Below are positions 8,690 through 20,941 of a stretch of DNA of 64,000 nt, piece by piece (position 1 is the first letter of the stretch; each line of letters opens with the position of its first letter). This DNA is from Cantharellus purpuraceus (Eukaryota > Basidiomycota > Agaricomycetes > Cantharellales > Hydnaceae), in assembly GCA_025174535.1 (NCBI GenBank), contig JALBUN010000048.1, positions 2,254,603 to 2,318,602 of the forward strand. The letters run 5' to 3'. Under the pieces are notes generated by a model. It made no database searches and was not told the DNA's origin. It worked only from the letters and a program-made list of their open reading frames with translations. A program made the translations under genes and the position numbers.

Positions 8690-11600
8690 TTAAAACAATG
8701 TGGGGCCGGGTTTATGAGGATAGGTCTGGTGGAAATCAGAGATAATCTCCATTGCATGTCCTAATTCTGAAGCTGGTAGCCAGGAGGTTTCTTCATCTGT
8801 TCCTTTGTATCCTGCCCACTTGACAAGGTATTGCAGTTTACATTTTTGTCTCTTGTCACTTGGAGTCCAGGATCTCTGATATCTCATACTCCAGTTCTCC
8901 ATCTATGATGACAGGAGGGACTGGAGTTGGTTCTCTACTGGAGAATGGATCTGGAGTTGAGGGTTCAAGCATGGAAATGTGGAAGACAGGGTGAATGGAG
9001 CGCATGCTTTCTTATAGATGGAGGGTAAAGGAGTTAGGGCCTGCTTGAGTGATGATTTTGAAAGGACCAAGGTATTTTCCCAATAGTTTCTTGGAAGGTC
9101 TCGTTGTATGGATATTGTCAGATTTGACAAAAACCTTGTCCCCAACCTTGAAGTCTAGGGCCAGAGATCAGTGATGGTCAGCAGAGGTGGAGTATTGGAG
9201 TTGGGCATCAGAGATGGTTTTTCAGAGATGCTGATGGAGTTCATTGAGGTCCACAGCAAAGTTTCAAGCTCTTGAGGAAGTGAGGTCTTGTTTGGGATGT
9301 ATGGAGATGTTTGGGTGATAACCCTTGTTGGCAAAGTATGGAGATAAGCCAGTAATGGCATTCAGAGCATTATTATATGCAAATTCTGCAAGTGGAAGTA
9401 AGTTGGACTAGTTGTCCTGTTGGTAGTTGCAGTAGACTTGGAGGTACTGTTCCAGAGTCTGGTTCATTCATTCAGTTTGTCCATCGGCTTCTAGGTGGTA
9501 TCTAGAGGTGAAATGGAGTTTGATTTCCAAAGCTTTTCTGAGGGTTTGGAAAAAGGAGGACACGAACTCCATACCATGGTTGGAGGTAATGTGTGATGGA
9601 ACTCCATGCTTGGAAAAGACATGGAGCACGGATAGTTTTGTAAGCATAGGAGCTGTGATGGTGTTGACTGTAGGAATAAAAATGGACTGCTTGGTGAGGT
9701 GATCCACAATAACTAAGATGGTGTCATAACTGGAGGATGCTGGGAGCTTCTCGACAAAGTCCATGGATATGGAGTTCCATGGACTCTCTGGAATGGGGAG
9801 TTGCTTGAGTAGTCCATAAGGATGATGTCTCTGTGACTTTGAGCACAAGACTTGATGTAGGACTTAACGGAACTATGGAGTTCAGGCCAGACATAGTCCT
9901 GCCTGACTAGTTCTATAGTTTGGTTCTGTCCAAAATGACTGGTGATTGGATGGTCATGTTTGTTCTGGAGTATGTGGAGTTGGAGGTTGTTCATGTTGGG
10001 AACATAGATGTGGTTGTCAAGATGGAGTAAGCCTTCCAGGTCAATGGACCAGTGATTGGTCGGTTTAATGAGATGTCCAGAGATGGCTGGATCTGATTGG
10101 AGTGTGGATCAGATATCGGAGTGGAGTGTATCAATGTCCATAGTGATGGCTGCTTGGAGGACTGGAGAATAGAACATTGTTGCTTGGAGGGAAGCAGTTA
10201 ACTGTTTGTTAGTGAACACAGGCCTAAGATTATGTGGATTTACTGCTGCATAATCATTTCCTCCCTCTTTAGGATAGACATCCCATCGTCTAGTTAACAA
10301 GTCCGGTTTTGTGCTGAGTTTGCCAGGACAGAAACAGATTATCAGATTAAACTGGGACAGGAATTCAGACCAGCGGGCTTGCCTCCTAGTAAGGAGTTTG
10401 GTAGTTGAAAAGTATTTGAGGTTCTTGTGGTCTGTGATGACATTGACCAGAGTTGGAGATCCTTTGAGGTAATGTCGCCAGGACTTGAAAGCTTCAAAGA
10501 TTGTGAGTAGTTCTTTATCATGTACATTGTAGTTGAGTTCTGCCAGGGTGAAAGTCTGAGAATGGAAAGCTATTGGATGAACCTTGTTGTCTGCTGGAGA
10601 GATGGTTGATAAAATGGCTGCCAGTGCATAGTCGGAGGCATCAGTTTCTACAATGATCGGAGATCCTGGGTTCCATTGTGATAAGACCGGAGCTGTAGTG
10701 AAAGCTCTCTTTAACATTTCGAAAGATGTCTGACAGGAGTCTGAGAACTCCCATGGAGTTCCTTTACAAGTTAAACAAGTTAATGGAACTGTGAGGTCAG
10801 AGTAGTTGAATATGAAACACCTATAGAAATCGGCAAATCCTAAGAAGGATTGCATGTCCTTGACTTTGCAGGGTTCTGGCCAATCTTGTATCACCTGGAC
10901 TTTGCTGGAGTCCATAGTAAGTCCATTTGGAGACAATATATATCCAAGGTACTTGACTGTGTTCTTGTGGAAAGAACATTTGTCGGCACAAGCATACAGC
11001 TTGTGTTTCCAGAGTCAGAGAAGGACTTCATGGACATGGTTGCTGTGTTCTTCAGAGTTGTCAGAGTATATCAGGATATCATCCAAGTACATGAGGATGC
11101 ATATATCCAGGAGGTTGGAGAAGATGTCATTCATAAGACACTGGAATGCTGCCGGAGCATTGGTAAGTCCAAAGGGCATAACACACCACTCAAATGAGCC
11201 ATAGTGAGTGTGAAACACAGTTTTCCATTCATCACCTTCATGAATCTGGACAAGATGGTAAGCATGCTGGAGATCGATTTTGGTGAAGAATTGAGCCTTC
11301 CTAGGACTGTCTAGAAGATCGGAGATGTGAGGAAGTGGGTAACAGTCTTTTTTGGTGATTTTATTAAGGCCCCTGAAATCAACACAGAGTCAGAGGGAGC
11401 TGTCTGTTTTCCAAATGAAAAGGACTGGAGCGCTGCCTGGAGATTGGGTCAGCCAGATGAAATCATAAGATAGATGCTCATTGATGAATTCTTGAAGAGC
11501 CTGGAGTTTGCTCTGGGACAAGGAGTAGATCAGACCAAAAGGAGGAGATGTTTCCTCTTCCATTTTGATTCTCAAATTGTATGACTTGTGAGCGGGTAGG

Positions 11601-12285
11601 GTATTGGCACAGGTTTTGCTAAAAATGTCTGTGAATTTGTGATATTCAGTCAGGATGTTCCTCATGTTGACTGGAGGGTCCTTGGAGTTCCTTGGAACTG
11701 TGGAGGAGATGAACAACTTAAATGTTTGTGCATTGGCTCAGAAGGAGTCATGGGTGAAGGTTGCTGTGTTGATGAAAGCAATTTTCAGAGCAACAAGTGG
11801 AGATGGAGTTATGGAGTTGAGTGGAGCTGATGCTACCAACTTGGATGGTGCCAAGAATTTAGTCTCTATCGGAGTTTGGAACGAGATACTGCCCAATACC
11901 CAGTCAATCAACAGATTGTAGCAGGTGAGCCAGTTGTGTCCCAGAACTGCCAAGCAACTAACATCCAATGGAGTTACATAAAAAGTAATGGAGTGGGTTT
12001 CTCCCATAGGAAAATGGAGTGGCAAGTTGATTGTGGATTTAATAATGGAGTTAGAGGATCCATCAAAGAGCTGTAATGGGATCAGAGTGATGTCTTCAGT
12101 CCAGAGATGATGTCCAGAGACAAATGAAGAATTGAGGAAATAATGAGTGGAACTGAAGTCCACTAGGGTTGGGATCGGAGTTGAGGGGATGAGATCAGAG
12201 GTGAGTTGGAGTGTCAAGGAGTTAGGGTCTGAAAGAGGATGCGTTGAGATGTAGCTCTGTGAAGGCACTAGTGAGTTCAATGCAA
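8690..12285 (-). pseudogene. pol: Family 1 pol: protease, RT, RNase H, integrase, chromodomain
   Basis: Protease region (about 12280-11740): the active-site DSG is replaced (TLVDFSSTHYFL), while [11 protein letters not shown] follows as in relatives. RT (about 11716-10950): [14 protein letters not shown] and [11 protein letters not shown], catalytic Asp pair kept. RNase H (about 10700-10290): ETDASDYALA, HDKELLTIFEAFKSWRHYL, VITDHKNLKYF. Integrase (about 9994-9300): NSISMDFVEKLP, and SNHGMEF where SDxG is expected, so one catalytic Asp is lost. Part of the zinc-binding CxxC is deleted. Chromodomain (about 8900-8700): EYEISEILDS, CKLQYLVKWAGYKG, ETSWLPASEL, followed by a TGA/TAA-rich tail. Chromodomains of this class bind histone marks and bias integration to heterochromatin. 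Several in-frame TGA codons stand where relatives have CGA. Inactive copy. Confidence 0.9.
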
Positions 12286-12289
12286 CCCT

Positions 12290-14020
12290 TGTCCAGTGCC
12301 AGAGCCAGAGGGTTGCTGATTATTTTTTGGCTCTGTAGCCTTGGCTTTGGAGCTCTTGTCAGACTTGTTGTCTGTTGTAGCAGTATGAGCCTTTGCAGCT
12401 GCTGAGGTGGTCTTCAGACAATCCTTGGCAATGTAACCTACTCGTCCACAAGAGAGAGGTTCTGTTCAATATGATGCTGTCGTTCCTGTGGAGTAAGTTT
12501 ACCATCTTTACCTAGCTTGGTAGAGAGGTCAGGGGTCTGCTTCAGAGTTCCAGAGGTAGAGGCTGTAGGGGGGTTGGATCTGGAGTTACCAGATTTACCA
12601 GAGTTGGACTGCTTCTTGTTGTTGCTGCCCTGGGTGTTGGAGGAAGAAGTGGACTTGCCCTTGTCATGGGACTTGTCCTGATTCTTGCCTGAGGAGGTCT
12701 CTTGAGCTACCTCAGAGCATTGTTCCCAATACCAAGCATTGATGGATTGTACTAAAGTCCTGAGTTCAGATAGGGTGACTGGTTTGCCTACTCTGGCAAC
12801 TTTGTCCTTTATTTGGGATGGAAGGCCATTGTATAATTGGCATCAGAGTGCAGCATTTCCCCATTGGACACGAGCAGCTAGTCAATTGAACTCAACTAGA
12901 TACTTAGTGATCTGCTGGTTATCAGCATTCAGAGATTCTCGAGTTCAGCCTTGGCTTCGGCCTCCAGATCATGAGGTCCAAAATTGGTCTCCAATTTGGA
13001 CATGATGTTACATCCTGTAACACCGAGTTCCGATCTCCGGATTCCATCTCCACCTCTGTCAACTCCACCTCTGTCAACTCCGGACCCCACCATTGTTCTC
13101 CTCATTAGTAGTCTTCTTCTTATGGGTTACAACAACCGTTATACTTTCTAATTGTTTAGTATTAGTTCGGACATGAGTCTGAACTCCGAACTCCTTTCCA
13201 TGTTGTATTCCATATTAGTCTTATTGTCTTATCGCTTTTAGTTTTACCATTCAATTCTCTACATACTTATACGGGCTACTTCTTGTATGTTACAGTAGTT
13301 CATATATCAACTAAGATTCCCCATCAGCTTCTTGGTTACTAGCTTCTTGACAAGTATCTTCTTGACAAGTCAAACTCTGGGTCTTTGATCCAACTCCGAA
13401 CTCTGAACTCCAAAATATTGGACCAACGATTTGAGGGGGCGCAACACATAAGTTGAAGCCAAGTCCACTCGATCTGACTCAATAGTTATTTGTCCCCATC
13501 TGTCTCCGGTTGAACTGGAACAGTCAATCCCATCCCCTTCCTCACTAGTATCTGAACACCAGCTACTCCTTTAAACTCCAAGTTTTCAGCACTTAACACA
13601 TAAACTCAGAGTCGTTGTCTAGCCAGGAGGCTTTGGAATTGGAGGTCAGGGTGGGTTTGAACCAATCAAGTGCAGTTCCTTTTAAATAAGATAGAGCATA
13701 AGTAACTTTAGCACTACCATTGGAGAACGCATCAGGACAGTCACGGAAGTTGAGTGTGCATTGCATAAGAAAGGGTTGGAGTTTGTGGGAATCGGATCCA
13801 TCGAAGGTATCTGGTTCTCTTCTTCAGAGATGATATGGAATTAGCCAACATACTGAGGGCTTCTGCAAGGTTAGGGATTGGGATGGATGAGGGATTGGCT
13901 AGAGGAGTGCCTTCCTGGAGTTCAGCCTTAAGCTCCTGATTGGATACTGGAGCTTCTCCAGGGACTTCCTCAATGGTGGCGGGTGGTACTCCCACTCAGA
14001 TGGAGGTTTGGGTGCTTTGG
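12290..14020 (-). pseudogene. gag: Family 1 gag, interrupted by a solo LTR-B
   Basis: The frame begins near 14018 (MPLQSTQTSI..., then VGVPPATIEEVPGEAP), continues with PNLAEALSMLANSISS, and in the 13600s encodes a capsid-like segment (SWLDNDSEF) that resumes after the inserted LTR at 13005 as SKLETNFGPHDLEAEAE. The 12300-12720 part is Ser/Asn/Gly/Lys-rich and contains remnants of the zinc-knuckle region. Capsid homology is inferred from collinearity with the family 2 gag (SDFISELRTNF, YNPEADAENELDRL). Several stops and frameshifts are present. Gag would form the particle shell around the element RNA. Confidence 0.75.
13006..13598 (+). mobile_element. Solo LTR-B (593 bp) inside family 1 gag
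   Basis: It runs TGTTACATCCTGTAACACC...CAGCACTTAACA. The flanks are CATGA on the left and CATAA on the right. Removing the LTR and one flank restores the gag frame (EFMSKLE), so this is a 5-bp duplication with one G-to-A change. It is opposite in orientation to its host element. Confidence 0.9.
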
Positions 14021-14057
14021 AGGGGCATGACAATCAAGGGTAGTAGTTTGTATATTC

Positions 14058-15211
14058 TGTTAAGCTCTGGGACAACTTGGGGTTCAATGGGAAAAGGCTG
14101 GAGTTTGGGAGGGAGATGGGACTTTACTGTTCCAGTTCAACTGGAGACAGGGTGGGAGCAATACTATTGAGTCAGATTGAGTGGACTTGGCTTCAACTTG
14201 TGTGTTGCACCCCCTCGGATCATCAGTCCAATATTTTGGAGTTTGGAGTTTGGAGTTGGATCAGGGATCCAGAGTTCAACTTGTCGGGGAGATACTTGTC
14301 AAGAAACTAGCAACCAAGAAGTTAATGGGCAAATCTTAGTCGATATATGAACTACTGTAATAGACAGAGAGTAGCCTGTATAAGTATGTGGAGAATTGAA
14401 TGCTGAAACTAAAACAATAAGACAATAAGATGGATATGGAGTACTGTTATGACTATATTCATTAACACCCAGATCCCCATCTGATCCACTCAGATCCCCA
14501 TGCATATGAAATCTATACTCCATTTGGGAACCATCACATCTCCATTTATCTGTCTGATGGTCACCACCAAATCTCACCCATCCGTCTCCGGTTCTGATTG
14601 ATGCATCAGCATCACCATAGGAACCCAGCCATCCGTCCCCGTCGGACTTGGACATACTCATGTAAGGCTGTCGGCCTCAGAGACCCATCACCAGAGTAAT
14701 TATTATTAGATTTCAAATATGTATTCAAGTTGCCCGACTGGGGACTTCATTCCCCAGTTTGAATATCAAATCATGCCTAGTTCCTAAGTCTGATCCTAAC
14801 TCTCTAAGTTGTACTCCATCTCTGAAATCTCAGACACTGGTATTAGTGAGGGCGCAGCACATAAGCTGAAGCCAAGTCCATTCCGACCCCCACAATGTAC
14901 CTGACTCCCTCTCCAACTCTGACCAAACCTCCAACCCAACCTCCAACCCAACCTCTGACCCCCAATTGGACCTAGTGTGTAACAAGTACAACACGGAAAG
15001 GAGTTTGGAGTTTGGACCCAAGTCCAAACTGAAACTAAACAATATAAAAGAAGGAGGTTTGTTGTAACCCATAAGAAGAAACTATTTATAAGGAGAACAA
15101 TAATGGAGTTTGGGGTTGACAGAGGTGGAGTTGATGGAGGTGGAGTTGATGGGGATGGAGATGAAGGAGATGGAGGTCAGGAGTTTGGACTTGGTGTTAC
15201 AGGATGTAACA
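14058..15211 (-). mobile_element. LTR-B, 5' LTR of family 1 copy a, split by LTR-A
   Basis: It is in minus orientation: TGTTACATCCTGTAACACC at 15211 and GAGCTTAACA at 14058. Without the nested LTR-A it is about 610 bp. A TATA-like CTTATACAGG lies about 35 bp before AGTAGTT, the inferred transcript start, which is complementary to the leader just downstream of the LTR. Confidence 0.85.
14445..14984 (+). mobile_element. Solo LTR-A (540 bp) nested in LTR-B
   Basis: TGTTATGACTATATTC...GGACCTAGTGTGTAACA is flanked by perfect AGTAC duplications (14440-14444 and 14985-14989). It splits the LTR-B sequence GGAGTACAACACGG. Its insertion therefore postdates that LTR-B. Confidence 0.93.
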
Positions 15212-15679
15212 GAGCTCCTTTGCCATAGATTGAGGGGTTTCCTCTTCAATCTGGATCAGTAATCCTTGCCTCACAGGGATTACTGGGTCTCTGATTCCCT
15301 CCATTGGGGGAATTTCATTTGCTCCGTCCAACCAATCATTCGGTTGGATCCTCTCACCCCAGGGAGATCCAGACTCTCTGGATTTGGATTCCTGTTGAGA
15401 ATCTGATCTTCAGCAACGTGACTTGCATTGCTCAGAGTTCTCTTGGAGCAATTTTAACATTGTTCCTAGCTCTGCAATTTGCTGCCCCATAGTAGTGGCA
15501 GCATGCCCTGCTTTGGCAGCCATCTTAGCTGCCTGAGCACTAGCTCTGCTAATGCTCTTCATCTCATGTTGATTATGCATGAATTGTTCAGTCAATCTTG
15601 TGATTGACCTGTGGGTTTCACACCACTCTGTGCTGCACAATTCCCTAGTAGAAGTATTGTGCTCATATATTGAGCACAT
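15212..15679 (-). pseudogene. gag: Family F gag, upstream fragment
   Basis: Starting at the LTR-E junction (15679) the frame reads MCSIYEHNTSTRELCSTEWC, then a helical Ala/Met-rich segment (ISRASAQAAKMAAKAGHAAT), QIAELGTMLKLLQENSEQC, two TGA stops, and ends EEETPQSMAKEL at the LTR-B junction. Joined to the minus-strand sequence at 27416 (DQEIELWKQREVEASH) it gives one continuous helical reading frame, so these are the two halves of one gag split by family 1. I infer Gag from the neighbouring capsid-like part at 26434-27120. Confidence 0.65.
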
Positions 15680-16959
15680 TGTTGGTTCACTTATGGAATA
15701 GATCCTATAAGCCTGCATGCAATGGTCCTAGCAAACAGTTGTTCAGCATGCCAAAGAACAGTCAGGCCAAGGGGTAGCACTGAGTAATGGGTAAGTGTAA
15801 TAGTGCTCTGTGATTGGAGGATGATGGGGAGCAAAAAGGATGGTTGAGATGGTAGATCGCACTCTGGGACTTTCTGGCAAGATGGTTGATTGTGCTCTGT
15901 GACTGGAGGACAATGGGGAGCCCAGTTGGGAGGTATGCAAAGGCTGGTTTCAGGAGATGCAACCTCTCAGTGAGGGAGGGAAATCTGATCATTGAACCAA
16001 GGTGTTTTACCTCAGTGTAGAGCTGATGGATTGTGATGTAGAGCATAGAGCGTAGGCTTAGAGCATGGACTTTGACTTTAGAGTGTTGGCTGAAAACTTG
16101 TTGATTGATATGATGCAAGAAATGCTGATCAAGCCAGCTGATGAAGCATGTGAAGTTGAACTACTAATGGGGAAATCATGGAGAAATGAAGCAACAGATA
16201 GGGGTAATCTTTGTAAGAATAGGAGGTGATGAGTCATAAAAGAACCAAAAATAGAACAAGGATGAGTAAGTCATCTATGAATGAATTAAAAGATGAAACA
16301 GGGGTGAGTCATATAAAAGAACAATAGAAACATCCACCAATACCATCCTCCCTACAGCTCTGAAGGTAAGTCAACCCTGAGTCACATGAAGACTTCAGTC
16401 AGCGTCCACAACAGATACTCCTTATTGTCTTAGTGATCTGTCTCCATATGGTATCCCATTCCAAGGGTATTTGGTCCCTTTGCCTGACATGATGTAACCT
16501 GAGTTGGATTGAAGTGGGAGGATAGGTTGGTGATGGTGACTGAAACTCTACCTCACGTTCAACTCTTCTATCTGTGTTATGATATAGAGGTGAAATGCCA
16601 AGGAATGTATATGGTTCAACAGAATTGTGAAAGAATATGGGATTGCCAATGGTATAAGAGAGACAAGGTGGGGATCTTGGACATTGAAAGAGTTTTGGAA
16701 GTATTTTGACATGTGGAGGTGGCTTAACATGCCTGTGGAGCTCAGCATATTTTTGATAGTCCTCTGTGTCCAGAGACCAGTGTGACATATTATTAGAAGA
16801 GATGTTGGAGAGAGGAATAGAATTGGAAGCCATGTGAATGATGATGAAAGGATCGGTGTGAATAGAAGGCTGATAATGATCAATGGTGATGAAACATGAG
16901 TGACGATTGATGGCTAGAAATAGAGACTGAGGTGGAGAGGGAGTTGTGGTGCTATTCCC
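15680..16959 (-). mobile_element. LTR-E copy 1, truncated at its 5' end
   Basis: It is collinear with the complete LTR-E at 59913-61328 except that the first roughly 85 bp are missing (junction with family F RT at about 16959) and a stretch containing the U3/TATA part near 16105 is deleted. It ends GTGAACCAACA at 15680. It carries an intact ORF of the LTR-E family (16399-16833). Its orientation is opposite to copy 2 at 22057-25255. Confidence 0.85.
16399..16833 (-). CDS. LTR-E-encoded protein, 144 aa (copy 1), unknown function
   Basis: The intact frame starts MASNSIPLSNISSNNMSHWS and ends TKTIRSICCGR. Its translation is identical to the copy at 22264-22698 and differs from the 60119 copy mainly at Arg/His/Gln/Cys positions, as expected from CG transitions. 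Visible features: a WSLDTEDYQKYAEL helix-like start, a PPPHVKILP linker, a central YTIGNPIFFHN...EPYTFLGISPLY block, a Pro-rich stretch and a basic C terminus DTIWRQITKTIRSICC. There is no signal peptide, membrane segment or known domain. It lies in the U3 of an LTR, 5' of the element's own TATA box. Confidence 0.6.
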   Translation of the reverse strand: MASNSIPLSNISSNNMSHWSLDTEDYQKYAELHRHVKPPPHVKILPKLFQCPRSPPCLSYTIGNPIFFHNSVEPYTFLGISPLYHNTDRRVEREVEFQSPSPTYPPTSIQLRLHHVRQRDQIPLEWDTIWRQITKTIRSICCGR

Positions 16960-19900
16960 TCAGTTGAGGGATCAATGGAAAGAAAGGTACACTGACCTAT
17001 TCAGCAGCATACCCTTAGAACTTCCCCCATTTAGGGAAGTTAACCACAAGATTAATCTCATGGATCCTGACAAGGAAATACATTATCACTTGCCTAAGTG
17101 TCCAGAGCACTACCGAGCAGAACTTTCAGAGAAAGTTCTGTGATACACCACTGCTAAATGGTGGGTATCGGCTACAGCCTGGCAGGCTGTACCAATGCTA
17201 TCCATTCCCAAAAAAAATGGGAAGCTCTGCACCGTGTTCGACTTGTGCAAACAGAATGATAATACAGTGAAGGATGTAATGCCCTTCCCCCATCAGGACA
17301 ACATTAGACATGATGTTGCCCACTGTACATATCAATCTAAACTCAATATGTCTGAGGCGTACAAACAGATACATGCCAGACCAATGGATATACCCAAGAT
17401 GGTGTTTGCAACTGTCTTGGGGACATTCGTCAGTCAAGTCATGCAGCAAGGGGACTGCAATGCCCCCATGACATTTCAGCGGCTCATGACTGCCATCTTC
17501 TGAGAATATATCAGAAGATTCATCTATGTATATCTGGATGACATATTTGTGTACTCTTGTACTATACAAGAGCATGAACACCACCTAGAGGTATTCACTG
17601 AGCTCAGGAAAGCACATATGTTCCTGAGCAAGGATAAGATCAATCTATACTCAACAAGTATGGATTGCCTTGGTCACCTAATTGATGACCAAGGTGTGCA
17701 TGCAGACACTGATAAAATGCAGCAAATACAAGAGTGGAGACAACCTAGGTCGTACCACAAAGTCCAATGTTTTCTTGGACTAGTGCAGTATCTGGCACAC
17801 TATATGCCAGACATAACTGCATACACAACCCCTTTATCAGGTTGTGCTCATAATAATTGTCCATTCTTATGGACACCACTGCTAGAGAAATGCTTCAAAA
17901 GCATCAAGCTCCTAGCATGTAGGGCTCCAATATTGAAGCCCATCAATGTCAATAACCCTGATACTATTTGGGTTATTACTGATGGCTCCAAGACTGGAGT
18001 TGGAGCCATCTATGGACAAGGAAAAGATTGGGAGACCTGTCAGCCTGCCAGATTCCTATCCAAGAAATCTAGTGCTGCACAACAGCACTATAAGACCCAT
18101 GAGCATGAGACTATAGCTGTGCTTGAAGCCCTAATGAGATGGGAAGATAAGCTACTAGGATGAAAGTTTGTCCTAGTAACCGACCACAAGGGTCTCAAAT
18201 ACTTTGAGACCCAAAAGAACCTGTCTCCTAGACAGATTAGATGGTGGGAGTTCTTATCCCATTTCAACTTTACTACCCTGTATATAGATGGGGTAGAGAA
18301 TAAAGTAGCAGATTGTCTATCATGCTACTATGCTGATGACTCCCCAACAGAGAGTCATCCCAACCACATCTACATAAATGCAGATGAATGTCTCAACCCT
18401 GAAGGAGAACTGCTCCCCATGGAACAGTTTGTTGAGATCAGGACAGCAGCAGTCACCCAAAGGTGACTGCTCAAGAAAAAAGAAAACAGAGCGCTAGAAG
18501 CTGAAGCACTCAATATTCAAACAGAATCATTGAATGATGATTCTAATTCCTTTAAAGAAATAGAGGACGTTGGAGTGATGTCATCAGATGATGATGGAAC
18601 ACCATTGCGATCCCACATCAAGCATGGGATCAACCTTGTGCAGATTGTACAAGGTACATATAGAAAGGATACTGTCCTTTCTAAGGTGCTGGAAGCACCT
18701 AAAGAACACACATGATTTGGTGTGCATGATGGTCTAATATGGACCAAAAATATATACAAACACAATGTCATCTGTATACCCCACTCAGCATTCCTGAAGG
18801 GAGGAGGCTGGTCAAGATAATAATCGACCATGCACACCAAGTAGTTGGCCAATTTGGTCAACTAAAAACCACGAATTACATTTGATGGTCATACTGGTGG
18901 CCAAGCATGGCCACCAATGTTGAATCATTCTGCACTTCATCCATGAAGTGCCAAATGAATAAAGACAGTACAAAGAAACCCACAGGGCTTCTTCATAGCT
19001 TGCCAGTACTGGAACAGCCCTGGCAATCAATAGGTATGGACTTTATGGGTCCATTACCCAAAATTGAATGACTGTGACTATCTGTTATTTGAATAATGTA
19101 AATAATTGCTTTGCTGGAGTGTAGTGACGAGCAGAAGTCGAATAGAAAGTGGAGAAGTGGTGGGAACTGGATGTATGCGTAGTCGAATTGAAGATATACT
19201 TGAGTAGTATCTTCCTACGAAGTTTGATGGGATTTGGTGTGATCTTCGTCTAGATATTGACAATTTGAGCAGGGATCAGGAGCAGATGACTCGAACGAGA
19301 GTAAATGCTTAATAAAAACGTAGCCAGTTATTGTATGGCTTCGTAATTCGAGATTCGAGTTGGATATGCAATATTCTAATAGAATATGCAAAAGCTAATA
19401 GAAATACGCGTTCGTTCTGGAGATATTCCAGATACGAATAGATTCAGACACACAGATAGAAACAGGTGAGAGGAAATTCTCTAGTCTATTCAAGTGCATT
19501 ACAGATGTGATTTATATATGATACTAAGTCCTATGAATGAGTGAAGTCATTCGTAAATGTCCTGAGTTAATGATGGGATGGATGATGAGATGATGATGGG
19601 GGGAAGTGTCCATGATGATGAAATGATGAAAATAAAAGCGAAAATAATGTCCAGGAAGTTCTGGAACTCACAGGGGCTTCTCCTGTTCCCTATTCCATTC
19701 CTGTAACCGTCCTCCTTTACCCCCTTTGTCCCTCAAAACCTCCTGAGCCTCCTATATGCTCCTGTTCCTCCCCTGTCCCCTGTAATCCCCCTCTCCTCTC
19801 CCTTCTCCCCAGAAGTCCGGCAGCTAGACGTCCGGCAGCTGGAACAACACTATCTACTGGTAGTCATAGATTGCTTCATGTCACAGGTACATATAATGCC

Positions 19901-20851
19901 TATGAACATGCGTGTAACAGTGAAAGGAGTAGCATGGCTATTCCTTAAAGAAGTTGTACACCTTCACGGTGTACCAGACTCAATCATGTCTGATCAAGAT
20001 CCAAAATTCACATCTATCTTTTGGCGTGAACTACAGCAGATAATGAGAGTGAAACTTTTCATGTCCACAGTGTTCCATCTGCAAATGGATGGAGTAACAG
20101 AATGAGTGAATCGTTCCACTGGCCAAATACTTTGTACTGTTGTACAAAGTGATCAGAAAGATTGGGCACACAAGTGTCCAATGGTGGAGTTCACGCTAAA
20201 CTCCAACATAAGCTCAACAATGGGGTTTACTCCATTTGAGCTTAACCACGGGTATATGCCTAAAATAGGCATGCCCATTAACAATGACACAAGTTCAAGG
20301 GTGTCAAATGATTTGCACAGCAGGCTCAAATGAACCTGCTAGCAGTGCACAATGTGATTATAGAAAGTCGTGTCATTCAGACATTTCATGCCAATAAGAA
20401 ATGTCAGGAAGGTTCAACCTTCCAGAGAGGTGACAAAGTCTACCTCTCAACAAAAAACTTGACTCTACCTAAGGGTAGAACCAGCAAACTAGTGCCCAGG
20501 TATATTGAGTCCTATAAAATAATCAAAGCCCATAATAAAGCTTCAACGGTGACACTGGAACTGCCACCAGAAATGACTAGTAGGCCCATTACACCTACAT
20601 TCCATGTCAGCCTCATTCAACCATATGTGCTGAATGATGAGGTGAGATTCCTGAAACAGGAAGCAATGTCATTGTATGACTTTGGGAATGATGATGAGCA
20701 GGAGTGGCTTGTCGATGAAATCATCACTCATCGATGGATAAGCAATAAAGAACTTGAATTTCAAGTTCTATGGATGTTGGGAGACGTCACCTGGGAACCA
20801 TACACATCATGTAAGGACCTAGAAGCTCTAGACAATTATTTAGAGCTTTGA
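16960..20851 (+). pseudogene. pol: Family F pol: RT, RNase H, integrase, chromodomain, split by LTR-I
   Basis: RT: PMLSIPKKNGKLCTVFDL (about 17190), APMTFQRLMTAIF, YVYLDDIFVYS near 17525-17550 with the Asp pair intact, then LGLVQYLAHYM. RNase H: VITDGSKTGVGAIYG (17970-18015), HEHETIAVLEAL, VTDHKGLKYFETQKNL. Integrase: from about 18510, zinc-binding part degraded, core resuming after LTR-I as LLVVIDCFMSQVHIMP (about 19856) and SDQDPKFTSIFW, with a TGA after QMDGVTE. Chromodomain at 20705-20850: EWLVDEIITHRW, EFQVLWMLGDVTWEPYTSC. The N-terminal side is cut by LTR-E copy 1. In-frame TGA and TAG codons make it inactive. The gag and protease of the same family lie inverted at 25256-27416. Confidence 0.88.
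19083..19849 (+). mobile_element. Solo LTR-I (767 bp) with perfect target-site duplication
   Basis: TGTTATTTGAATAATG...GGAACAACA is flanked by CTATC (19078-19082 and 19850-19854). It interrupts the integrase between NDCDYL and LLVVIDC. A second copy lies at 46130-46841. The AATAAA/pyrimidine-rich 3' part may be its R/U5; no coding interior of this family was seen. Confidence 0.9.
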
Positions 20852-20941
20852 AGGGTGACTTGAGTGTGAGAACTACCTCATAGATGGTAGTTCTCAGAGA
20901 GACAGAGCCCCAAAGATCTAATGGGGCTCAAGGGGGAGAAG

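Larger units (their letters stand above)
7513..15211 (-). mobile_element. Ty3/gypsy chromovirus, family 1 copy a, decayed; 5' LTR at 14058-15211
   Basis: In element order on the minus strand: 5' LTR-B (15211-14058), short leader, gag (about 14020-12290), protease, RT, RNase H, integrase and chromodomain (12280-8690), then a 3' untranslated stretch (8690-7513) holding LTR-D. A 3' LTR is missing at 7513, where LTR-H copy 1 begins. The leader GAATATACAAACTACT directly follows the LTR and is complementary to the start of R in LTR-B, as in self-primed Tf1/sushi elements. The 5' flank (GAGCT, 15212-15216) matches the flank of another LTR-B at 27412-27416. Stops, frameshifts and a changed protease motif make it non-autonomous. 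Confidence 0.85.

Noticed and set aside
16509..16709. 66-codon frame repeated at 22388-22588 and 60243-60443
   Set aside because: Exact antisense shadow of the LTR-E ORF.
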